Part shown: positions 31,732-37,428 of the stretch, piece after piece
How positions within the stretch are numbered: position 1 is the first letter of the stretch
How the letters are laid out: the number at the start of each line of letters is the position of its first letter
Source: Anaerolineales bacterium
GTDB taxonomy: Bacteria > Chloroflexota > Anaerolineae > Anaerolineales > Villigracilaceae
DNA: 37,428 nucleotides
Direction of reading: 5' to 3'
Assembly (NCBI GenBank): GCA_919902735.1
Contig: CAKKRM010000213.1
Coordinates: 10,969-48,396, forward strand
The notes under the pieces: model-generated
What the model saw: only the letters and a program-made list of their open reading frames with translations
What the model was told of the DNA's origin: nothing
Databases searched by the model: none
Translations under genes and position numbers: made by a program

Positions 31732-33342
31732 ATGATGGACAGGAGCAAGCCAGTGACCAAACAGCCCTCCTCAACAACTGAAATACCATTGATCGTCGAA
31801 ATGCGCGGGATCGTCAAGCGTTTTCCCGGCGTGCTGGCAAATGACCACGTTAATTTTGAACTGAAGCGCGGCGAGATCCACGGCTTGCTCGGAGAGAATG
31901 GCGCGGGCAAAAGCACCCTGATGAATGTGCTGGCTGGGTTATACCGTCAGGAGGCGGGCACAATTTTGGTTAAGGGAGAGCCGAAGGTTTTCTCCTCGCC
32001 GCGAGACGCGATCAAGTCTGGTATCGGCATGGTGCATCAGCATTTTATGCTGGTGCCGTCACAGACTGTGACTGAAAATATTTTGCTCGGGCTGGATGAG
32101 CCGCGCTTCATCATGCGTTTACCTGACTATGATTCCAAGATCGCAGAGTTGGGAGAGCGTTTTGGGTTGAAGGTGGACCCGCGCGCAAAGATCTGGCAAT
32201 TATCGGTGGGGGAGCAGCAGCGTGTTGAAATTCTTAAAATGCTTTATCGCGGTGTGGATGTGCTGATCATGGATGAGCCGACCGCAGTTCTTGCGCCGCA
32301 GGAGATCGAGGGTTTATTTACCACCCTGCGCGCCATGATCGCCCAGGGGAAATCGGTTATTTTTATCAGCCATAAATTACAGGAAGTCAGCGCCATTGCA
32401 GACCGTGTGAGTGTTTTGCGAAGGGGAGTTGCCACAGCTTCCGGCGTGGCCTCAAAAGGCGTTTCGCGTCAGGAATTGGCGCGTTTGATGGTGGGGCGGG
32501 ATGTCATATTCGCGCTCGATAAAAAGCCCTGCCAGCCCGGGGATGTTGTTTTGGATGTTCGTGATATTCATGCTGAAAATGACAAGGGATTGCCCGCCCT
32601 GCGCGGACTTTCGCTTAACGTCCGCGCAGGCGAGATCGTGGGCGTGGCTGGTGTGGCGGGCAATGGCCAGAGCGAACTCTCACAGGTGATTTCTGGAATG
32701 CGTGAATGCAAGCAGGGACAGGTCTTGCTGGATGGGGATACTGTCAGCAACCATAGCACTTTATATGGCATTCAACACGGCATGGCCTATGTTCCTGAAG
32801 ACCGCACCCATGTAGGCAGCGCCCCCAATTTGAGCATTACCGATAATGTCATTATGAAAAAATACCGCAAGCCGCCCATTTTGAAAAACGGTTTGCTCGA
32901 TATGAAAGCGGCCACGAAACTTGCAAATGAACTTAAGCAGGCTTACGATATCGTTGTCCCCAATGTTTCCACGCCGGTGCGGCTGCTTTCTGGAGGAAAT
33001 CTTCAACGGGTGATCCTGGCGCGTGAGATTTCAGGGTTGCCCTCTTTTATGGTTGCGGTTCAACCCACCCGCGGGCTGGATGTTGGCGCGATAGAGGGAG
33101 TCCACCATTTGCTGCTGACTCAGCGCGAGGCTGGCGCGGCGGTTCTGTTGATTTCTGAAGAGTTGGAAGAACTGCTTTCGTTAAGCGACCGCGTGTATGT
33201 GATTTACGAAGGAAAAATTATGGGGGAGGTGATAGTCGGGGGCAGGGAACAGGATGAGGCGTTGGTGGATACGATAGGTCAAATGATGACGGGCACTCCG
33301 CTCGATCAAATCCAAAAAGAAGGAGTCGCCGCCCATGGCTGA
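31732..33342 (+). CDS. Nucleoside ABC importer ATPase (two ABC domains)
   Basis: The 536-residue protein has two fused ABC domains. Domain 1 has Walker A GENGAGKST (54-62), signature LSVGEQQR (157-164) and Walker B VLIMDEP. Domain 2 has a degenerate P-loop GVAGNGQSEL, usual for this family, and signature LSGGNLQR (about 419). This is the sugar/nucleoside-type (CUT2/BMP) ATPase. ATG 31732 has a distant GGAG; an in-frame GTG at 31753 with AGGAG 7 bases upstream is a strong alternative start. It energises import through the two permeases downstream and overlaps the first by 8 bases. Confidence 0.93.
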   Translation: MMDRSKPVTKQPSSTTEIPLIVEMRGIVKRFPGVLANDHVNFELKRGEIHGLLGENGAGKSTLMNVLAGLYRQEAGTILVKGEPKVFSSPRDAIKSGIGMVHQHFMLVPSQTVTENILLGLDEPRFIMRLPDYDSKIAELGERFGLKVDPRAKIWQLSVGEQQRVEILKMLYRGVDVLIMDEPTAVLAPQEIEGLFTTLRAMIAQGKSVIFISHKLQEVSAIADRVSVLRRGVATASGVASKGVSRQELARLMVGRDVIFALDKKPCQPGDVVLDVRDIHAENDKGLPALRGLSLNVRAGEIVGVAGVAGNGQSELSQVISGMRECKQGQVLLDGDTVSNHSTLYGIQHGMAYVPEDRTHVGSAPNLSITDNVIMKKYRKPPILKNGLLDMKAATKLANELKQAYDIVVPNVSTPVRLLSGGNLQRVILAREISGLPSFMVAVQPTRGLDVGAIEGVHHLLLTQREAGAAVLLISEELEELLSLSDRVYVIYEGKIMGEVIVGGREQDEALVDTIGQMMTGTPLDQIQKEGVAAHG

Positions 33343-34459
33343 GTCAACCGTTGTAAATAAAAAGCGCGCGTCTTTCCGAATTCGCGTTGAACCGCGATTG
33401 AATGAACCGCCTGCGTGGTACCCAGCCGCAGTGTCGTTTGGCGCGCTGATCGTAGCCTTGATGCTGGGAGGCGTATTAATTTCATTTGCCGGCGGCGACC
33501 CCATCCGTTCCTATCAGCATATTGCCAAAGCATCGTTCGGCGACATTGGTGTGCTTTCAGACACCATCGTAAAAGCGACCCCGATCATCCTGGCGGCCCT
33601 GGCCTGTTCGGTTGCGTTCCGCATGAAGTTATGGAATATCGGCGCCGAGGGACAATTTATCATGGGCGCGTTCGGCGCGGGTGCGATTGTGCTTGCGCCC
33701 GTACTGCCCGCCGAGACCCCGCGCATTATATTTATTCCGGTCATGATGATGGCCGGCATGGCCGCAGGCGCTTTATGGGGATTCATCCCCGGCTATTTAA
33801 AAGCAAAATTCAACGTAAATGAGATCATCAGCACGTTGATGTTGAATTATGTGGCTGTGGCGTGGGTAAACTTTTGGATCTTTGGCGTATGGACGGAAGG
33901 TGGTTTCCAGATGTCTCCCAAATTTCCAGCCACTGCCAGCCTGCCGCGTTTGCTGGATTATGCCGAAGCGTTCCCGATTTTTCGCGGACTTACCACTCAC
34001 CTGGGGCTGATCATTGGGGTCGTTGCCGCGGTCATTTTGTGGTTCATCATCTTTCGCAGCCGCTGGGGCTATGAAATTCGCCTGATCGGCGATAACCCAC
34101 ATGCGGCGCAGTATGCGGGAATTAATATCACGCAGAACGTTATCTGGGTGATGATGCTTTCGGGCGCGCTGGCAGGGTTGGGCGGCATGTCTGAGGTGAC
34201 GGGCGTTATCCACCGCTTGCAGACGGCTCCGATTGCCGCCGGCTATGGTTTTACCGGCATCATCGTGGCCTGGCTGGCGAAATTAAATCCGCTGGTGATT
34301 ATTGTGGCTTCGATATTGTTTGGGGCGTTGATCCTTGCAGGCCGGGAAATTCAACCTTCCGGTGTGCCCAAGATGATTCAGGGAATTATTCTGGTCTGTC
34401 TCATCGCCAGCGACTTTCTGCTGCGCTATCGCATCGTCGTTGAACGCGGGGAGGAATAA
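33335..34459 (+). CDS. Nucleoside ABC transporter permease 1
   Basis: The 374-residue permease of the BPD_transp_2 type has about nine TM segments and the family motif around NIGAEGQFIMGAFGAGAIV. AAGGAG lies in the end of the ATPase gene, 8-10 bases before the overlapping ATG. It pairs with the next permease to form a heterodimeric channel, as in bacterial nucleoside importers of the Nup/Bmp class. Confidence 0.93.
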   Translation: MAESTVVNKKRASFRIRVEPRLNEPPAWYPAAVSFGALIVALMLGGVLISFAGGDPIRSYQHIAKASFGDIGVLSDTIVKATPIILAALACSVAFRMKLWNIGAEGQFIMGAFGAGAIVLAPVLPAETPRIIFIPVMMMAGMAAGALWGFIPGYLKAKFNVNEIISTLMLNYVAVAWVNFWIFGVWTEGGFQMSPKFPATASLPRLLDYAEAFPIFRGLTTHLGLIIGVVAAVILWFIIFRSRWGYEIRLIGDNPHAAQYAGINITQNVIWVMMLSGALAGLGGMSEVTGVIHRLQTAPIAAGYGFTGIIVAWLAKLNPLVIIVASILFGALILAGREIQPSGVPKMIQGIILVCLIASDFLLRYRIVVERGEE

Positions 34460-34462
34460 ACC

Positions 34463-35431
34463 ATGGACTTTACCATTATTCTACAGGCAGGCATCGCCAG
34501 CGGAACGGTTCTGCTGTTTGCAACTATTGGGGAATTATTTTCCGAGCGCGCGGGCGTTCTAAACCTTGGGGTGGAAGGTATGATGTTGATTGGAGCGATG
34601 AGCGCGTTTAGCGCCACCATTGCAACAGGTAATCCATGGCTTGGGGTGATGGTGGCTATGTTATTTGCAGGCCTCATCAGCCAGATCCATGCTTTCATTG
34701 TGATCACGCTGCAGGCTGACCAGGTTGTCAGCGGCCTCTCGCTCACTTTTTTGGGAGCAGGCATCAGTTTAGTGTTAGGCGAGGGCTTGAGCAAGGCTGG
34801 CACCGTTTCGCTCCTGCCTAATTTTTCGATCCCACTGCTTACCTTAATCCCGATCCTTGGAAAGATCTTTTTTACCAATCAAAGCGTACTCGTTTACGTT
34901 GGCTATTTGCTTGTTCCACTTTCCTGGTATTACATAAATCGCACGCGCCCGGGGCTGCATTTGCGCGCAGTGGGTGAGTATCCCTCCGCCGCGGATGCCT
35001 TGGGTATCAACGTTTTTCGTATGCGCTATTTCTACGTTTTTGTGGGCGGCATGTTGGCCGGGCTGGCGGGGGCAACCATTAGCCTTGCAGTTTCACCCGG
35101 CTGGTTCAGCGAACTGACCACCGGCGGGCAGGGTTGGATCGCCATCGGCTTGGTCATTTTCGCTCAATGGGACCCGATCCGCGCGGCGGTTGGCGCGTAT
35201 GCTTTTGGTGCGCTTCGCCGCCTGATTCTGGATATTCAGGGACCGCTTCTTTTATTAGGTTTTAACAATCCTTTTTATTACAATCCCTACCTTGGATTTT
35301 TCCTGCAAATGCTGCCTTATCTTTTTACTGTTATAGTTTTGGTAATTGGCTCTCGCGAAGCCATGCGCAAACGCATCGGCGCGCCTGCCGCGTTGGGCAA
35401 TCCCTATGTGCGCGGTGAACGCGGCAAATAA
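34463..35431 (+). CDS. Nucleoside ABC transporter permease 2
   Basis: The 322-residue permease starts 3 bases after permease 1 with GAGGAA upstream. It has about eight to nine TM segments and the typical early motif LFATIGELFSERAGVLNLG followed by VEGMMLIGA. It completes the receptor-ATPase-permease-permease set. The gap of about 115 bases to the FAD gene has no obvious terminator. Confidence 0.93.
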   Translation: MDFTIILQAGIASGTVLLFATIGELFSERAGVLNLGVEGMMLIGAMSAFSATIATGNPWLGVMVAMLFAGLISQIHAFIVITLQADQVVSGLSLTFLGAGISLVLGEGLSKAGTVSLLPNFSIPLLTLIPILGKIFFTNQSVLVYVGYLLVPLSWYYINRTRPGLHLRAVGEYPSAADALGINVFRMRYFYVFVGGMLAGLAGATISLAVSPGWFSELTTGGQGWIAIGLVIFAQWDPIRAAVGAYAFGALRRLILDIQGPLLLLGFNNPFYYNPYLGFFLQMLPYLFTVIVLVIGSREAMRKRIGAPAALGNPYVRGERGK

Positions 35432-35548
35432 AACATAAAATAAATCCATCGGTTCGGTGGTCGCTGTTTGAGGATCAATCAGCGGCGTTGGGTTGCTTCG
35501 CGACTCATCGAAAAGTGCCGCCGTCCAAAAGAAGGAAGGACGCCACCT

Positions 35549-36442
35549 ATGAACCTATGGCAAGAATATAAACGGCCTGCTTCCGTTTCAGAAGCGCTTC
35601 ACGCCCTCACATCCGCGTCTGGTTCTGTCATGCCCATCGCAGGCGGAACAGATTTATTGCTCGACTTGAAACAAGGCCGCCACGCCCCTATCCACACATT
35701 AATTGATTTGACTTTCATCCCGGAGATGACCCTCCTCGAATTGAGAGGGGACGAACTCTTCATCGGAGCCGCCGTCCCGGTCAACCGCGTCGCACTCGAC
35801 CCGCTAACTGGTGCGCACGCCCAGGCATTGACCGAAGCCTGCAACTTGATCGCAGGCCCGCAAGTCCGCAACACTGCTACGCTTGGGGGCAACGTAGCGC
35901 ACGCCCTCCCCGCCGCAGACGGGACGATTGCCCTGACTGCCCTTGAAGCGCAAGCAGAAGTGGCTGGTATTTCTGGCACGCGACGCATGGCGTTCACATC
36001 CCTCTTCCTCGGCCCGGGTAAATCTGCACTCAATAAAAATGAAGAACTCATTGTTGGTTTTTATATTCCAATAAAACAGGCCCTAAAGGTTTCTGAAACC
36101 CTTAGGGTCTCCTCGTGTTTCAAGAGAATCATGCGCCCGCAGGGAGTGGCTTTGCCTATCTTGAATTGCGCCGTCTGGCTCGAGCGCGCAGGCGATATCG
36201 TCAATGACATTCACATCGCCGTCGGCCCCGGCGCAGCGACTCCCTTCCGCGCCACTGAAGCGGAAGATGCATTGCGTGGACAATCCTTTAACGAAGAAAT
36301 TTTCAACCGCGCCCTCGCATTTCTGCTCGCGCAAGCCCAATTCCGCACCAGCGCCCGCCGTGCCAGCGCGGACTATCGCAAGCATATCGTTGGTGGTTTA
36401 TTCAAGGATGTGCTGGATACTGCGTGGAAACGTGCAGCTTAG
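35549..36442 (+). CDS. FAD-binding subunit of a xanthine dehydrogenase-family molybdenum hydroxylase
   Basis: Start chosen at ATG 35549 (MNLWQEYKRP), 8 bases after AAGGAAGGA; the upstream open frame has no support. The 297-residue protein shows FAD-binding motifs AGGTDLL (31-37) and VRNTATLGGNVAHALPAADG (two-loop PCMH fold), then the CO-dehydrogenase flavoprotein C-terminal domain. It should pass electrons from the FeS subunit to the final acceptor. Together with a fused FeS-Mo partner it resembles the YgfM/XdhD pair of E. coli. Residues about 177-188 come from a palindromic repeat inserted in frame. Confidence 0.9.
   Translation: MNLWQEYKRPASVSEALHALTSASGSVMPIAGGTDLLLDLKQGRHAPIHTLIDLTFIPEMTLLELRGDELFIGAAVPVNRVALDPLTGAHAQALTEACNLIAGPQVRNTATLGGNVAHALPAADGTIALTALEAQAEVAGISGTRRMAFTSLFLGPGKSALNKNEELIVGFYIPIKQALKVSETLRVSSCFKRIMRPQGVALPILNCAVWLERAGDIVNDIHIAVGPGAATPFRATEAEDALRGQSFNEEIFNRALAFLLAQAQFRTSARRASADYRKHIVGGLFKDVLDTAWKRAA
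36078..36110. repeat. Palindromic repeat of family A inside the FAD-subunit gene
   Basis: AGGCCCTAAAGGTTTC / GAAACCCTTAGGGTCT pair at 14 of 16 positions and match the intergenic copy at 5870-5902. It is read as about ALKVSETLRVS between the conserved segments FYIPIKQ and CFKRIMRPQG. Confidence 0.85.
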
Positions 36443-36450
36443 AACAGGAG

Positions 36451-36497
36451 TCCAACGACCTCCGTCGTTGGATGTCAAAAGTCTCCTGACTTTTGAC
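36451..36497. repeat. Two consecutive perfect hairpins between the FAD and FeS-Mo genes
   Basis: TCCAACGAC/GTCGTTGGA (36451-36472) and GTCAAAAGTC/GACTTTTGAC (36474-36497), each with a 4-base loop. The outer words GGAGTC and GACTCC also pair across both. No T-run follows. It looks like an intergenic repeat that may set mRNA stability. Confidence 0.75.
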
Positions 36498-36519
36498 TCC
36501 GCAATTGATAGAGGAAATT

Positions 36520-37428
36520 ATGAACAATCAAATTACATTTACAGTTAACGGCAACAAACATACCCTCGAACCCATCGCGGGCGAGACTCTCTCCACCCTC
36601 CTTCGCGAGCGACTGCGCCTGACTGGCACAAAGATCGGATGCGAAGAAGCCGAGTGCGGCGCATGCACTGTCCTGGTGGATGGCGAGCCGATTATGTCGT
36701 GCGTCTATCCCGCCGGGCGCGCAGATGGGAAAACCATCGTCACCATCGAAGGATTGGCAAAAGAATTTACCGCCAAGAGCGCCAAGAACGCGAAGGAAAA
36801 AGAATTAAATCTTAGCGAGCTTGGCGGTTCAAAAGTTCTGCACCCGTTGCAGGAAGCCTTCGTTGAGCATGGCGCGGTGCAATGCGGATTTTGTATCCCT
36901 GGGCAGATCATGACCGCGTATGCTTTGCTCAAGCGCAACCCGAGTCCCAGTAGCGATGATATTCGTTTTGCATTGAAGGATACGCTCTGTCGCTGTGCAG
37001 GTTATCCAACAATTGAGAATGCCATTATTGCCGCAGCAGAATCTTTGCGCACGGGTGAACCTGTCAAGCCGCCGCACATTCCTGATTCGATTCACATTCA
37101 CAACACCGTCGGTCATACACATACGCGTCCCGATGGAGTTGAAAAAGTTACGGGTGATGCAATTTATACCGACGACCTTGTCTTCGATGGCATGGTATAT
37201 GCCAAAGCGCGCCGCGCGATGATTCCACATGGCATCTTGAAGACGCTCGATATTTCAAAAGCCAAAGCCCTGCCCGGTGTAGTGGCGGTTTTGACCGCCG
37301 AAGACATCCCTGGCGAACCCAATCATGGACTGGTCATTTACGATTGGCCGACAATTGTCGGTATCGGCGAACGCGTCAGATACGTGGGGGATACGATCGC
37401 GATCATAGCGGCGGAAACCCAACAGATC
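36520..37428 (+). CDS. Fused 2Fe-2S / molybdopterin subunit of a xanthine dehydrogenase-family enzyme (partial, cut by window end)
   Basis: GAGGAA precedes ATG 36520, and 303 codons are open to the edge. Residues 1-175 are the two 2Fe-2S domains: plant-type cluster Cys41, Cys46, Cys49, Cys61, and C-terminal cluster Cys122, Cys125, Cys157, Cys159. The start of the molybdopterin-binding subunit (GVEKVTGDAIYTDDL, then VRYVGDTIAII) follows in the same frame. FeS-Mo fusion next to a separate FAD gene is the XdhD/YgfN layout. Likely reaction: hydroxylation of hypoxanthine, xanthine or a related purine. A linker of about 24 extra residues (about 81-106) separates the two FeS domains and is repeat-derived. 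Confidence 0.88.
   Translation, partial: MNNQITFTVNGNKHTLEPIAGETLSTLLRERLRLTGTKIGCEEAECGACTVLVDGEPIMSCVYPAGRADGKTIVTIEGLAKEFTAKSAKNAKEKELNLSELGGSKVLHPLQEAFVEHGAVQCGFCIPGQIMTAYALLKRNPSPSSDDIRFALKDTLCRCAGYPTIENAIIAAAESLRTGEPVKPPHIPDSIHIHNTVGHTHTRPDGVEKVTGDAIYTDDLVFDGMVYAKARRAMIPHGILKTLDISKAKALPGVVAVLTAEDIPGEPNHGLVIYDWPTIVGIGERVRYVGDTIAIIAAETQQI
36767..36830. repeat. ACCGCCAAG-type inverted repeat inside the FeS-Mo gene
   Basis: Perfect arms ACCGCCAAG (36769-36777) and CTTGGCGGT (36820-36828) enclose CGCCAAGAACGCGAAGG-like repeats, a pattern I associate with intergenic repeats. It is translated as about TAKSAKNAKEKELNLSELGG between TIEGLA and LHPLQEAF, which are nearly adjacent in usual family members. 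Confidence 0.75.

Overview
The window reads as one chromosomal segment of a bacterium, most likely a Chloroflexota of the Anaerolineae type. This rests on general style: DUF5666/DUF5667-type surface proteins with Asn-rich tails, many small palindromic intergenic repeats, TPR-rich kinase proteins, and an anaerobic-type purine catabolism cluster. No rRNA or tRNA gene gives direct placement. All genes are on the + strand except two small ones at 9.4-10.1 kb. The right edge cuts a gene.

Left part (1-10.2 kb): a phospholipase D-like nuclease lipoprotein; a DUF5666 lipoprotein with a long Asn/Glu repeat tail; a GT-C-like membrane protein; an ECF-type sigma factor overlapping a membrane-anchored anti-sigma-like protein with a hexanucleotide-repeat Asn/Thr tail; a HerA/VirB4-like P-loop ATPase; an isoprenylcysteine methyltransferase-like membrane protein; and, on the minus strand, a small membrane protein and an RRM RNA-binding protein.

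Middle island (10.6-20.1 kb): six visibly AT-richer genes that form an apparently undescribed signalling or defence-like system. They encode a membrane-anchored atypical kinase with an extracellular domain; a kinase-TPR-TM-SH3-like protein; a TPR-TIR protein; a protein with two tandem kinase domains, TPRs and a TM; a TPR protein ending in two TM segments; and a coiled-coil membrane protein. Two paralogous modules (kinase/TPR gene followed by a small TPR adaptor) lie in series. The adaptors share their N-terminal part, but one ends in a TIR domain and the other in a membrane hairpin. All four proteins share one alpha-helical module. The kinases share an unusual active site: His replaces the metal-binding Asn, and DFG becomes DWN or DWG.

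Right part (20.1-37.4 kb): a purine salvage and catabolism cluster. It encodes 8-oxoguanine deaminase, adenine deaminase, a HutC-type GntR regulator, a YgeY-type M20 hydrolase, a YgeW-type carbamoyltransferase, carbamate kinase, a GT-C-like membrane protein, a BMP/PnrA-type nucleoside-binding lipoprotein with its ABC ATPase and two permeases, and a xanthine dehydrogenase-family FAD subunit followed by a fused 2Fe-2S/molybdopterin subunit (partial). Inferred flow: nucleosides or bases are imported, adenine and 8-oxoguanine are deaminated, the molybdenum hydroxylase oxidises the products, and downstream carbamoyl transfer plus carbamate kinase yields ATP. Two sigma70-like promoters, before the 8-oxoguanine deaminase and the BMP gene, each carry a related TTGT..GACAAC operator-like palindrome.

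Small mobile or palindromic repeats run through the window. Some sit inside reading frames (both xanthine dehydrogenase genes and the P-loop ATPase linker) and are translated. A 402-bp element with 20-bp terminal inverted repeats carries a decayed GxxExxY gene, and a gene-less relative lies about 0.7 kb upstream. A diverged, frameshifted copy of the promoter and 5' end of the 8-oxoguanine deaminase gene lies at the island's right border.
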